NCBI RefSeq assembly: GCF_001467955.1
Contig: NZ_LNYR01000002.1
Span: forward strand, 60,529 to 124,528
Source of the DNA: Legionella quateirensis
Lineage (GTDB): Bacteria; Pseudomonadota; Gammaproteobacteria; Legionellales; Legionellaceae
Length of the DNA: 64,000 nucleotides
Direction of reading: 5' to 3'
The notes under the pieces are model-generated. The model saw nothing but the letters and a program-made list of their open reading frames with translations, ran no database searches and had not been told where the DNA came from. How positions within the stretch are numbered: position 1 is the stretch's first letter; each line of letters starts with the position of its first letter. The translations under genes were made by a program, and so were the position numbers. Positions 1 to 9,501 of the stretch are shown here, in pieces.

Positions 1-2094
1 AGAATACCCCATAGTATCCAGGCGAAGATCATAACGAGTCGATTCAAATTTTTTACTGGCGTCCAACGCTGCTTTCAATTGTTCAACATGGTTAAACAAC
101 TCTCTATAACTGTCCTGGCTTGAAATAACCATGGCCAATTCCGTTCCGCTTCCTGCGTTATCAATACCCGGTAAACCGGTATCCCAACTCCATACATGAG
201 GATCGATGGATGGGAAGTGGTTAAAGGCAGGCTTGAGTTCATCAACAATTTGATTTGCGGAACGTTTCCTTTGTGAATGAGGTTTTAACGGAAGGATTAC
301 ACTGGCTCCCCAATCACCAATAAAGGTCAGTTTGTTATCGGATTCGGGTATTTTATTAATGGTTTTTTCTATGTTGATTATTTTCTTATCCAGTTCATTA
401 ATATCTTCTCCGGAGACGGGCGCTGTATAAACACCAATCAGTCCACGATCCTCTTTAGGAGCGGTTTCATGGCTAATGATCTGATACAAACCAATGCTTG
501 CAAGAATAGAGAATAGTGCGGCTGAGAGCGTGAGTTTCTGATGATCAAAAACACACTTAAGTGTTTTGGCATAATTATGAGCCAGTTGTTCAAGAGCATG
601 ATCCACTTGGGGAAACCAGTTTTTGGAGTCGCTTTTTAAAAACTGCGCGCACATCAGGGGAGATAGGGTCAGAGCAACGATCCCTGAGATAAATACACTA
701 CCTGCCAGAGCTACAGCAAATTCAATAAAAAGTTGTCCCAACATTCCTTGAATAAAAGCAATAGGCAGATACACACTGGCTAAAGTGCAGGTCATTGCAA
801 CGATTGCAAATCCTATTTCTTTTGCGCCTTTTAAGGCTGCTTCAACAGGCGATAATCCTTTTTCAATATGTCGCCAGATATTTTCTAAAACGATAATGGC
901 ATCATCAACGACCAAACCAATAGCCAGCACCATAGCCAGCAAAGTCATCAGATTAATCGAGAAGCCAAATAGTTTGAGGAAGAGTAACGAACCAAGCAAC
1001 GAAATCGGAATAGTCACCAGAGGAATAATTGTTGCACGTATATTACGTAAAAATAAAAAGACGATGACCAGCACCAGAATTATTGCTTCAGTGATGGACG
1101 AACGGATATTTTTGATTGATGCATTAATAAAATCGGATTGATCAATGATTACATGTACTTTGAGATCATTGGGTAATCCTTGTTGTAATTCGCTAATGGA
1201 TTGACGAATGTCTTTGGAAACTTCAATAGGGTTTGCATCATTTGCTCTGTTGATGGACAGTACCAAGCCTGTATGTCCATTAACACGAACCCGCATCTGA
1301 GTATTATCTGTTTCAAGTGCTACCTTAGCAATGGATTTTAAAAATATGGGGTGTTGATTCGTCGTTTTTATCAGCAGGTTTTCATACTCTTCCTTGCTTT
1401 TGGGTTCTGACTGCAAGGTGCTGGGAATTTTATTTTTATAATTTCCTGCAGGCAATGAAATACGACTTTTTGCCAGTGAGTTGACTACTTCATCAACATT
1501 GACGCCAAAGGAGTACAGTTTATCGGGTGCCAGGCTAATGTTATAGGTATAAGGTTGTCCCCAGACCTCAACTGATGCGACTCCTGGTACGCTTCGAAAT
1601 ACGTTTTTGAGATTGAGATTTGCATAATGAGTCAGTTCGCCAAATCCGCGGGTGGAGGATTCTAAGGAGATGCCAATAAAAGGTAAACCTGTGGATTTTC
1701 TTTGGCGCTCTACATAAGGAGGTTTTACTTCAGAGGGCAATAGCGCTTTAGCGAGGCCTACGGCATCCTGAGTGGCGCTCAAGGCCCTGTCCATAGAGGT
1801 TCCTGCTCGGAACATCAAGGTAATCTGAGCACTTCCCGCAAAAGATTGGGATGTGATGGTTTCCAGTCCCTCAATGCCTGCCAGTCTGTCTTCAAGGATA
1901 TTGGTTACGGAAGTTTCAACCAGATCAGGGCTGGCATTAGGGTATGAAGCATAAACGGTAATTGTTGGAAAACTGATGTCAGGATATTCTCTGATGGATA
2001 AATTGAATAAACACAGGATTCCTATAATAACAATCATACTGTTCAGGATGATTGCAGAAACGGGATGTTTTATGAAATAGCCGGTTAATTTCAT
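1..2094 (-). CDS. RND efflux permease, HAE1/AcrB type, partial
   Basis: This is the inner-membrane pump of a tripartite drug or solute exporter driven by proton influx. About 698 N-terminal residues are visible; the frame is still open at base 1, so the C-terminal third lies outside the window. The start is ATG at 2094, giving MKLTGYFIKHP and a first membrane helix. A periplasmic porter region follows, with the family-typical segment PDISFPTITVYASYPNASP. TM4 carries GLVVDDAIIVLEN; the acidic pair D397-D398 corresponds to the proton-relay aspartates of AcrB, which separates this protein from the metal-type pump at 6106-9228. The adaptor gene ends 6 bp upstream, so the two form one minus-strand operon. 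No outer-membrane factor is visible beside it on this side, and the substrate cannot be told from sequence. Confidence 0.93.
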   Translation of the reverse strand, partial: MKLTGYFIKHPVSAIILNSMIVIIGILCLFNLSIREYPDISFPTITVYASYPNASPDLVETSVTNILEDRLAGIEGLETITSQSFAGSAQITLMFRAGTSMDRALSATQDAVGLAKALLPSEVKPPYVERQRKSTGLPFIGISLESSTRGFGELTHYANLNLKNVFRSVPGVASVEVWGQPYTYNISLAPDKLYSFGVNVDEVVNSLAKSRISLPAGNYKNKIPSTLQSEPKSKEEYENLLIKTTNQHPIFLKSIAKVALETDNTQMRVRVNGHTGLVLSINRANDANPIEVSKDIRQSISELQQGLPNDLKVHVIIDQSDFINASIKNIRSSITEAIILVLVIVFLFLRNIRATIIPLVTIPISLLGSLLFLKLFGFSINLMTLLAMVLAIGLVVDDAIIVLENIWRHIEKGLSPVEAALKGAKEIGFAIVAMTCTLASVYLPIAFIQGMLGQLFIEFAVALAGSVFISGIVALTLSPLMCAQFLKSDSKNWFPQVDHALEQLAHNYAKTLKCVFDHQKLTLSAALFSILASIGLYQIISHETAPKEDRGLIGVYTAPVSGEDINELDKKIINIEKTINKIPESDNKLTFIGDWGASVILPLKPHSQRKRSANQIVDELKPAFNHFPSIDPHVWSWDTGLPGIDNAGSGTELAMVISSQDSYRELFNHVEQLKAALDASKKFESTRYDLRLDTMGYS

Positions 2095-2100
2095 GGGATT

Positions 2101-3186
2101 TCAGCCGTTGTGTGCATCAGCAGAGGGATGATGGATCTCTACGGTCATCTCGGGATAGAGACGATCTTGCCCTTTAATAATCAGTTGTTGTCCGGTTTTT
2201 AAACCCTCAGTAATTTCAATTTTGTTTTCTTGTTCCAGGCCAGTTTTTACAGGTAACAGGACCACTTTATCTTTTTCTACTATATAGACAAAGGGCTCAC
2301 TGTTTCTAAGAAACAGTGCTTGAGTTGGGATGACAATGGTGTTGTCTTTTTCTGCTACAATCAAATCAACATTTATTGTGGCGCCTACGAGACAATTGTC
2401 ACATTGAATATCAACGTCGGCAGGACACATATGCGTGGTTTCATCAACCATTTTTTGGAAGTGGGATAAAGGATATTCTTTGCCCAGTACCCGCACAGGT
2501 TGTCCTTCATTAATCTCTGTCAGATTACTGCAGGGGATATCAAAATCCACAATAAGGGAACTGGGATCATAAATTGAAACTACAGCTTCCCCAATAGTGA
2601 CTTCTGAGCCCTCCCGTTTTTTATATGCACCTATGATGCCATCGAAAGGGGCATAGAAACGCAGATTATCCAGTTCAATTTTAGCTTTGGATAATTCTTT
2701 TTGAGCATCCAGCCAGGCCTGTTTTTTTTCTTCAACTTCCTTGGGACTGACAAAACCAGTCTTAAGTAAGGGATTAAACCGATCGAATTGTGTTTTAGCC
2801 AAGGTTTCAGTGCTGATTGAAAGTTGTAAATTCTTTTCGACGTCGGGATTATCAATTTTGGCGATTAACGTCCCTTTTTTAATTTTTTGGCCGGTAGGGA
2901 TAAGCTCATCGAGCATACCGTTGCCCTTTGAAACCAGTACTGTAGTATGTTTGGGATGTATGGTTCCCAATAGACGAATGCTTTGTTGTAGTATTTGTGA
3001 TGTGACGGTTTCAACTTCAACACGTTTATTCGGGGATTCGGGTATTTGCTCCGCAGAATGAAAGAATATTCTGCCTGTAAAAATAATGGCACAAGAGACA
3101 ATCAGGGTTACTAATACAATTTTCCAATGATATTTTGATTGCCATTTACTTATATTAAATATGTTGTTCAACACTTTATTTGCCAT
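2101..3186 (-). CDS. RND periplasmic adaptor (membrane fusion protein)
   Basis: This HlyD/AcrA-type adaptor would link the inner-membrane pump encoded just downstream to an outer-membrane channel. After a basic N-terminus there is one membrane anchor (roughly residues 21-40, VLVTLIVSCAIIFTG). A barrel-sandwich domain follows, split by a helical hairpin; its second half is recognisable as YAPFDGIIGAYKKREGSEV. A beta-barrel and a membrane-proximal domain end at about residue 360. ATG at 3186 was preferred because it is the first ATG; an upstream in-frame GTG at 3219 would add 11 residues. Neither has a strong ribosome binding site, so the start is uncertain. The short spacing to the pump implies co-transcription. 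The region near residues 225-240 contains several cysteines (CSN, CPADVDIQCDNC), which is unusual for the family and could be disulfide-linked or metal-responsive. Confidence 0.9.
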   Translation of the reverse strand: MANKVLNNIFNISKWQSKYHWKIVLVTLIVSCAIIFTGRIFFHSAEQIPESPNKRVEVETVTSQILQQSIRLLGTIHPKHTTVLVSKGNGMLDELIPTGQKIKKGTLIAKIDNPDVEKNLQLSISTETLAKTQFDRFNPLLKTGFVSPKEVEEKKQAWLDAQKELSKAKIELDNLRFYAPFDGIIGAYKKREGSEVTIGEAVVSIYDPSSLIVDFDIPCSNLTEINEGQPVRVLGKEYPLSHFQKMVDETTHMCPADVDIQCDNCLVGATINVDLIVAEKDNTIVIPTQALFLRNSEPFVYIVEKDKVVLLPVKTGLEQENKIEITEGLKTGQQLIIKGQDRLYPEMTVEIHHPSADAHNG

Positions 3187-3440
3187 TAATTGAAAATGAA
3201 CTTGTTGTGAATTGAGCACAATACCATAAATTTGGTTCTGGATTAACCACTATTTGACGTTTTATGCTAGAAACACAGCCATTTTCTCTGTTGGGTGTAG
3301 AGTGTATAATTTTTCTAGTCTTGAGGATTTATATTGGCTGTCATTTATTCAACGGGAATTCCTGGTTACTGGTATATGCAACAGAATGATAATGTGAAAC
3401 TATATATATTAGTTGGAGATGTGTCATCTCGATCTGGAAT

Positions 3441-3540
3441 CGTCATCCCGAATGTGGCACTTTGCCTATGTCCGGAGATCCTTCACTACGTTCAGGATGA
3501 CGATTTTCGTTCGAGATGACGATTCTCGTTCGAGATGACG
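3441..3540. repeat. short palindromic intergenic repeat, GGATGACG type
   Basis: The gap between the two divergent RND operons holds a copy of a dispersed repeat. It opens with CGTCATCCCGAATG and contains GATCCTTCACTACGTTCAGGATGACG; the last block, TTCGTTCGAGATGACG, is then repeated in tandem. Related copies lie at 14922-15018 and, decayed, at 47490-47640. The pairing of CGTCATCC with GGATGACG predicts a hairpin. A 61-residue open frame over it is not credible as a gene. Confidence 0.6.
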
Positions 3541-3615
3541 TCTCCAGGAATTATTGAGAAATTACCTGGTTAAGTCAGTTATGTGATCTGATGGGTTCAT
3601 GGTAAAGGACAGGGA

Positions 3616-4848
3616 ATGCAGATTTTTTTATATGTCATGATGATTTCATTAAGTCTGATGGTTCAGAGCATTCAAGCGAATACGACTTTGACCTTTAAAC
3701 AAGCATTGACCCTTGCCTATCAAAATAATCCAGAATTACAAGCGGAACTGGATAAAGCCAATGCAATGAAAGGGCGATTTATTCAAAGTAAGCTGTATCC
3801 TAATCCGCAATTGGCGTTTACTTCTGAAAATATGGGTGGGTCAGGCCAATATTCAGGTTATGAGTCAGCAGAAACAACATTATCAATAACGCAACCTGTT
3901 CCATTAGGTCATCGTTTACAGTACTTGCAAAAACTGACTTATGCGGATTACCTTGCGTCACTTGCACGCATCAAACTCAATAAATCCCAACTTTTTACCG
4001 CTGTTGGAAATGCCTACATTGATGCTTTATATGCCGAACAATGGTATTTGGTTACCAAAAAGTTAATCCAGGTGAATGTTGATATTGTATCCGCCATTCA
4101 ACGACGTGTAGAGGCAGGGGCGGGCGCAGTGCTTGATTTGCGTTTGGCGCAGGTGCGTTTAGGGGAAGCACGTATTCAAAAAATGAAAGCAGGTCGGGAT
4201 GCATTAATGCAGCGTGCTCGATTGGCTCGGTATTTAGGGAATGAGTTACGAGTGGATAAAAAACTGACGGATGAGGGATTACAACATACTCATTGGACTT
4301 GGCCTCAACTGGTAAATAAAATGCCGCAGAGTCCTCAGTTACTTGAAAAGCAACTTCTTCTTAAAGCAAGACGTGCCGCAATTCAATCCGTTAAAAAAGA
4401 TGTATGGCCTGATCTAAATATTCAATTGGGTGGACGTCATTTTTCAGATGATGGGAGCAACGCCGCCGTTGTTTCAGCGTACTCGCAGCTCCCGATTCAT
4501 AACCGGAATCAAGGTAAAATTCTTGCTGCTGAAGCCGAATTTACTCAAGCCGTACATGATCTGAAAGGAACACAACTTGAGTTAAGACAAAATGTGTATA
4601 CAGCCTATTTACGCGCAGAACAGGGGCTTTTTGAGGCCAATCTGGTGACTGATTCACTGTTACCATTGGCTCGAAAATCTCTGCAAGTAGCGAGGGAAGG
4701 TTATCAAATGGGACGCTACACCTATATTGAGTTAAGCACGGCACTGAATGCACTGTTTGATGAAGAGCGTCATTACCAACAGGCTCATGCAGACTATCAT
4801 AAAGCATTATTGACTATAGGCGGCCTTTTAGGCATTGATGGTTACTAA
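3616..4848 (+). CDS. outer membrane efflux protein, CzcC/TolC family
   Basis: This is the outer-membrane channel of the heavy-metal exporter encoded with the next two genes. A signal peptide (residues 1 to about 21, ending SIQA) precedes a typical outer-membrane-factor body of two repeats: N-terminal LTFKQALTLAYQNNPELQ, NPQLAFTSEN and a TQPVPLGHR segment, then a second long helical half with RAAIQSVKKDVWPDLNIQLG. Length, 410 residues, is normal for CzcC-like proteins. ATG at 3616 has AAAGGA about 6 nt upstream. The stop codon lies inside the ribosome binding site of the next gene, so the three genes are probably one transcript. Assignment to metal rather than drug efflux rests on the neighbouring CzcA-type pump. 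Confidence 0.92.
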   Translation: MQIFLYVMMISLSLMVQSIQANTTLTFKQALTLAYQNNPELQAELDKANAMKGRFIQSKLYPNPQLAFTSENMGGSGQYSGYESAETTLSITQPVPLGHRLQYLQKLTYADYLASLARIKLNKSQLFTAVGNAYIDALYAEQWYLVTKKLIQVNVDIVSAIQRRVEAGAGAVLDLRLAQVRLGEARIQKMKAGRDALMQRARLARYLGNELRVDKKLTDEGLQHTHWTWPQLVNKMPQSPQLLEKQLLLKARRAAIQSVKKDVWPDLNIQLGGRHFSDDGSNAAVVSAYSQLPIHNRNQGKILAAEAEFTQAVHDLKGTQLELRQNVYTAYLRAEQGLFEANLVTDSLLPLARKSLQVAREGYQMGRYTYIELSTALNALFDEERHYQQAHADYHKALLTIGGLLGIDGY

Positions 4849-4857
4849 GGAGAACAC

Positions 4858-6096
4858 TTGAACTTATCATCATCCAAAATGCAATGGATTAAATCAGCTA
4901 TTTTACTATTGACGCTGGTTTTCAGTCCCTCATGGGCTGATGAAGCAGGGCTTCAGACTCAGGATTCGGTCAAGGGTCAGCACGGAGGCCGTTTATTGGA
5001 GCACGATCAACTTGCATTGGAGTTAACCCTTTTTGAACAAGGGATGTCGCCACATTTTCGAGCCTATATTTATCAAAATGGAGTCCTTGTTTCTCCAGAC
5101 CAGAGTCAATTGGAAGTTCAATTGAAACGCTTTAATCATGGATTTGAAACCGTTAGTTTTAAACCGATTGATGATTTTTTACAGAGCGAACAAATTATTC
5201 GTGAGCCACATTCATTTGATGTAATGGTCGTTTTGAACTATCAGGGCAAGAAATACAGTTGGCATTATTCCAATTATGAAGGACGAATCAAAATTGTTCC
5301 TGCACTACTTAACGCAGCAAAAATTAAAATTGCACAAGCCGCAAGTGTAACCATAGAAAAACAATTGAAGGTTGTTGGTAAAATAATGCCTAATCGCGAC
5401 ACAATGGCGCCTGTATACCCGCGTTATTCAGGCCTTATTAAATTGCTCACGAAAAATCTGGGTGATGAAGTCACTAAAGGTGAATTATTAGTGACCATTG
5501 AAAGTAATGAAAGTTTACAAAATTACTCCATTCCCGCTCCAATTTCAGGAACTGTAGTTCAAAAATATGCAACTACAGGTGAATTGGCCAAGGGAGATAA
5601 ACCCATTTATGAAATTGCTAACTTGGCTAATGTATGGGCTGACTTAACTTTGTACCGAAAAGATGCTCCTTTGGTCAGGCAAGGAATGAGCGTGATTGTT
5701 ACCGGCGATGAAGGAAAACCACAATCTCGCAGCATCATTAATTACATCTCCCCTTTAGGTATTGAAGACAGTCAAACGATTCTAGCCAGAGCCATATTAC
5801 CTAACGCAGGGCGTATCTGGTTACCTGGAATGTATGTTAATGCGGTCATCACGATAGAGAAAAAAACAGTTCCGGTTGCCGTACCACATACGGCATTACA
5901 ACGGATGCAGGATAAAGATGTGGTTTTTGTTCAGCAGGGCGATTTTTTTGAAGCGACTCCAGTAATTCTTGGTGAGGAAGATGCGCAATGGGTAGAAATC
6001 AAATCCGGTCTTGAACCCGGAGAATACTATGTCAGTGACAACAGTTTCTTTCTCAAGGCGGAAATCGGAAAAGAAGGCGCTATACACGACCATTAA
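4858..6096 (+). CDS. CzcB-like periplasmic adaptor of metal efflux system
   Basis: This adaptor joins the CzcA-like pump and CzcC-like channel. The N-terminus has a signal-like hydrophobic stretch (SAILLLTLVFSPSWA). Residues of about 40-140 form the extra N-terminal domain found in CzcB-type adaptors (GQHGGRLLEHDQLALELTLFE). The barrel-sandwich follows, with YSGLIKLLTKNLGDEVTKGE and PAPISGTVVQKYATTGE. The start is TTG at 4858, decided by AAGGAG at 4847-4852 that overlaps the upstream stop; the in-frame ATG at 4879 has no comparable site. The next gene begins 9 bp after the stop. The His/Asp N-terminal segment and the C-terminal HDH could bind metal, which is an inference. Confidence 0.92.
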   Translation: MNLSSSKMQWIKSAILLLTLVFSPSWADEAGLQTQDSVKGQHGGRLLEHDQLALELTLFEQGMSPHFRAYIYQNGVLVSPDQSQLEVQLKRFNHGFETVSFKPIDDFLQSEQIIREPHSFDVMVVLNYQGKKYSWHYSNYEGRIKIVPALLNAAKIKIAQAASVTIEKQLKVVGKIMPNRDTMAPVYPRYSGLIKLLTKNLGDEVTKGELLVTIESNESLQNYSIPAPISGTVVQKYATTGELAKGDKPIYEIANLANVWADLTLYRKDAPLVRQGMSVIVTGDEGKPQSRSIINYISPLGIEDSQTILARAILPNAGRIWLPGMYVNAVITIEKKTVPVAVPHTALQRMQDKDVVFVQQGDFFEATPVILGEEDAQWVEIKSGLEPGEYYVSDNSFFLKAEIGKEGAIHDH

Positions 6097-6105
6097 GGAG
6101 CCAGA

Positions 6106-9100
6106 ATGCTTGAACGCATCATTCGTTTTTCCCTGAAGCACCGATGGTTTGTTTTGTTGTTTACTTTAATAATCGCCGGAATGGGAGTGTATAATTTTCA
6201 GCATCTTCCCATTGATGCGGTTCCTGATATTACAAACGTTCAGGTACAAATAAATACTGAGGCCATAGGTTTTACCCCAATGGAAGTGGAGCAGCGGATT
6301 ACTTTTCCTATTGAAATTGCCATGAGCGGAATCCCGAATCTTGATTACACGCGATCTTTATCGCGTTACGGTCTTTCACAAGTCACCGTCGTTTTTAAAG
6401 AGGGTACTGATATTTATTTTGCCCGTCAGCTGATCTATGAACGATTACAGGAAGTCAAAAATAAGTTACCCCCTGAAGCAGAAACCAAATTAGGTCCTAT
6501 TTCTACTGGATTAGGTGAGATTTTCATGTATACCGTGAATAACAAGCCTGGAACGCCAGTCAGTCAACAATACAGTACTACTGAACTGCGAACCATTCAG
6601 GATTGGATCATTAAGCCTCAATTGAGAAATGTTCCGGGTGTTGCCGAGGTGAATACAGTCGGTGGTTTTACAAAACAGATTCACATCACTCCTGATCCAG
6701 GAAAACTGGTGCGCTATCATTTGAGTTTTAAAGATGTGATTACTGCTTTGGAACGGAATAATGCCAATATTGGCGCAGGGTATATTGAACGAAATGGGGA
6801 GCAGTATCTTATTCGAGTCCCTGGTCAGGTTCAAAGTCTCGATGATATAAATAATATAGTGATAGCGAGTTTTGAAGGTACTCCTGTTCGTATATTGAAT
6901 GTCGCAGAAGTAAAGCCGGGCATGGAACTACGAACCGGGGCTGCAACAGAACATTCTAAAGAGGTGGTTCTCGGTACAGTGTTTATGCTGATGGGGGAAA
7001 ACAGCAGAACAGTAGCCCAACGTGTGGCAAAGCAATTAGCATTTATTAACATCGCCTTGCCTGATGGAGTAGAAGCCCTCCCTGTTTATAATCGCACGAC
7101 GCTCGTAAACGCAACGATTAATACAGTTAAAAATAATTTGCTTGAAGGTGCATTGCTGGTTTGTATCGTTTTATTTCTCTTTTTGGGTAATATCCGAGCT
7201 GCTTTGATTACGGCGATGGTTATTCCTTTATCCATGTTATTAACCATCAGCGGAATGGTCAGTAGTAAAATCAGCGCCAATTTGATGAGTCTTGGCGCTC
7301 TTGATTTTGGTTTGATCGTTGATGGGGCGGTGATTATTGTTGAGAACTGCATCAAGCATTTAGGTCGTGTTCAGGAAGAACTTCAACGGACTCTTAACCT
7401 GGAAGAACGCTTAAAAGTGATTTCCGAGGCAACCACTGAAGTCATTCGCCCCAGTATTTTTGGTGTTTTTATTATTACTGTAGTGTACCTGCCTATTCTT
7501 ACCTTGACTGGTGTTGAAGGTAAAATGTTTTTACCTATGGCTGAAACAGTGATTATCGCGCTTTTGGCTTCAATGCTGTTTGCACTGACTTTTGTTCCAG
7601 CAGCTATTGCTATTTTTCTTAGGGGTCGGGTACGGGAAAAAGACAATATTTTGGTACATTATTTAACACTTGGATATGAAAAAATTTTAGCTGTCTGTAT
7701 TCGTGAACGAGTTAAGGTACTTATTTCAGCGTTCATTTTGGTGATCGTGAGTCTGCTGGTGACCTTTCATTTAGGCGGCGAATTTATTCCAAGCCTGGAC
7801 GAAGGAGATATTGCAATGCATGCCATGCGTATTCCTGGAACAAGCTTGACACAGGCAATTACCATGCAACATCTTGTTGAAGAGAAAATCAGTCAGTTTC
7901 CTGAGGTAAAACGTGTATTCTCCAAGATAGGAACCGCTGAAATCGCTACTGATCCCATGCCGCCCAGTGTTGCGGATACTTTTATCATTATGAAATCTCG
8001 TACTCAATGGCCCAACCCTAAAAAAACCAAGCAGCAACTGGTGCATGAAATAGAAGAGGCCGTGAAGCAAATACCGGGTAATAATTATGAGTTTACCCAA
8101 CCCATCCAAATGCGTTTTAATGAACTGATTTCTGGAGTACGCAGTGATGTTGCGGTAAAGATTTTTGGCGATGATATGAATATTTTAACTGCGATTGCTG
8201 ATGCCATTAGTGGGCAATTAAAACAAATCCCTGGATCTGCGGATATAAAAGTGGAACAGGTGGAGGGATTGCCTCTTTTTACAGTGGAGATCAATCGAAA
8301 TGCTTTATCGCGATACGGATTGCAGATTGCTGATGTGCAGGATGCTATTACTATCGCGATTGGGGGTAAAAAAGGCGGTGAACTGTTTGAGGGAGACAAA
8401 AGATTTGATTTAATTGTTCGTCTCCCGGAAGAATTACGAACAGATCCTCATGTATTGCGCTGGATACTCATTCCATTGCCTCTTGCCAAGGATGGAGAGC
8501 GGCATTTTATTCCGCTTAGCGAAGTGGCTGCATTAATTCGCAGTGAGAGTCCTAATCAGATAAGTCGTGAAAATGGCAAGCGCCGAGTGGTTGTCAGCGT
8601 TAATGTGCGGGATAGGGATTTAAGTTCTTTTGTTAATGAGGCTAAATCGAGTGTGGAACAGAACATCAAAATACCGAGTGGTTATTGGGTCGTTTGGGGA
8701 GGTCAATTTGAACAGATGAAATCAGCATCTCAACGCCTTGCTCTGGTGATCCCTGTCACTTTGCTGGTCATTTACCTTTTGTTATTTATGAGTTTTGGCA
8801 GTGTACGGGATGCTCTATTGGTTTATTCCGGTATTCCTCTGGCACTAACTGGCGGTGTGTTGGCTCTGTTATTAAGAGGAATTCCCTTGTCGATCTCAGC
8901 TGGTGTTGGTTTTATTGCTCTTTCAGGTGTGGCGGTATTAAACGGTCAGGTCATGATTGCATTTATTAATAAACTACGTGACCAAAACCATCTGGGTTTG
9001 CAGTCTGCAATAATACAAGGTTCAATTGCCCGATTGCGACCTGTATTGATGACAGCTCTGGTTGCTTCTCTAGGATTTGTTCCTATGGCTTTAGCCACTG

Positions 9101-9228
9101 GAACGGGAGCGGAAGTCCAAAGACCACTGGCAACTGTGGTTATTGGTGGAATTATTTCTTCGACTTTTCTTACTTTGTTGGTTTTACCGGGATTGTATTA
9201 TTTATTTCATCAATACGATAAAGAATAG
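6106..9228 (+). CDS. heavy-metal RND efflux pump, CzcA family
   Basis: This is a complete 1040-residue HME-type pump that would export divalent metal cations using proton influx. It has the double-repeat RND layout: a first helix, a large periplasmic domain, TM2-6, then a second half starting near residue 530. TM4 reads DFGLIVDGAVIIVEN, placing D400, D406 and E413, the equivalents of CzcA D402, D408 and E415. This DFG..VDGA pattern belongs to the Zn/Co/Cd or Ni/Co classes and differs from the Cu/Ag pump CusA. ATG at 6106 has AAGGAG upstream. It is the last gene of a czcCBA-ordered operon. No czcD, czcRS or metal-sensor gene is seen nearby, so regulation is unknown. The 3' flank contains a strong palindromic repeat. 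Confidence 0.95.
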   Translation: MLERIIRFSLKHRWFVLLFTLIIAGMGVYNFQHLPIDAVPDITNVQVQINTEAIGFTPMEVEQRITFPIEIAMSGIPNLDYTRSLSRYGLSQVTVVFKEGTDIYFARQLIYERLQEVKNKLPPEAETKLGPISTGLGEIFMYTVNNKPGTPVSQQYSTTELRTIQDWIIKPQLRNVPGVAEVNTVGGFTKQIHITPDPGKLVRYHLSFKDVITALERNNANIGAGYIERNGEQYLIRVPGQVQSLDDINNIVIASFEGTPVRILNVAEVKPGMELRTGAATEHSKEVVLGTVFMLMGENSRTVAQRVAKQLAFINIALPDGVEALPVYNRTTLVNATINTVKNNLLEGALLVCIVLFLFLGNIRAALITAMVIPLSMLLTISGMVSSKISANLMSLGALDFGLIVDGAVIIVENCIKHLGRVQEELQRTLNLEERLKVISEATTEVIRPSIFGVFIITVVYLPILTLTGVEGKMFLPMAETVIIALLASMLFALTFVPAAIAIFLRGRVREKDNILVHYLTLGYEKILAVCIRERVKVLISAFILVIVSLLVTFHLGGEFIPSLDEGDIAMHAMRIPGTSLTQAITMQHLVEEKISQFPEVKRVFSKIGTAEIATDPMPPSVADTFIIMKSRTQWPNPKKTKQQLVHEIEEAVKQIPGNNYEFTQPIQMRFNELISGVRSDVAVKIFGDDMNILTAIADAISGQLKQIPGSADIKVEQVEGLPLFTVEINRNALSRYGLQIADVQDAITIAIGGKKGGELFEGDKRFDLIVRLPEELRTDPHVLRWILIPLPLAKDGERHFIPLSEVAALIRSESPNQISRENGKRRVVVSVNVRDRDLSSFVNEAKSSVEQNIKIPSGYWVVWGGQFEQMKSASQRLALVIPVTLLVIYLLLFMSFGSVRDALLVYSGIPLALTGGVLALLLRGIPLSISAGVGFIALSGVAVLNGQVMIAFINKLRDQNHLGLQSAIIQGSIARLRPVLMTALVASLGFVPMALATGTGAEVQRPLATVVIGGIISSTFLTLLVLPGLYYLFHQYDKE

Positions 9229-9305
9229 GCAGCGTGGTTGCCCTGAGTGAGAGATCTAAGGTTTTGATTCTCTAGGGATAGGTTGTGTTGACCATTCTGA
9301 TTTCG

Positions 9306-9408
9306 ACGTCCCGCGACTAGTTCGCGGGATCCAGTTTGATCTTGATGAATATATTATGTTCGTTATTGATTCTGAATTTCTGGATCCCGCGAACTAGTCG
9401 CGGGACGT
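9306..9408. repeat. 29-bp perfect inverted repeat
   Basis: Two perfectly complementary 29-nt arms, 9306-9334 and 9380-9408, flank a 45-bp spacer between the CzcA-like gene and the convergent hydroxylase gene. The arms begin ACGTCCCGCG and contain TTCGCGGGATCC. Shorter versions of the CGTCCCGCG arm appear at 49380-49410 and 50955-50980. Just upstream at 9283 the bases TGTGTTGACCATTC resemble the terminal repeat of the MITE-like family in this window, so this may be another arm arrangement of that family. Confidence 0.75.
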
Positions 9409-9470
9409 TGGGAAACGTATGATGCGATGTTGGGAATCGTATGATGTGACGTTGGGAATATTTTGATGAA
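9405..9470. repeat. 22-bp direct repeat, three units
   Basis: Three adjacent 22-bp units (9405-9426, 9427-9448, 9449-9470) share a TGTTGGGAA.CGTATGATG core. They begin within the right arm of the 29-bp inverted repeat. Units 1 and 2 differ at only a few positions; unit 3 has diverged in its middle. The array lies in the convergent gap before the hydroxylase stop codon. No protein is encoded. Confidence 0.7.
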
Positions 9471-9501
9471 TTGTCATCACACCCTAATATTTTACTACTA
9501 T

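Noticed and set aside
785..1141. Plus-strand 118-residue frame
   Set aside because: Antisense to the RND pump; its residues are explained by the TM coding pattern on the other strand.
3616..9228. Copper/silver (Cus-type) efflux system
   Set aside because: TM4 of the pump has the DFG..VDGA pattern with three acidic residues, not the CusA pattern, so a divalent metal class fits better.
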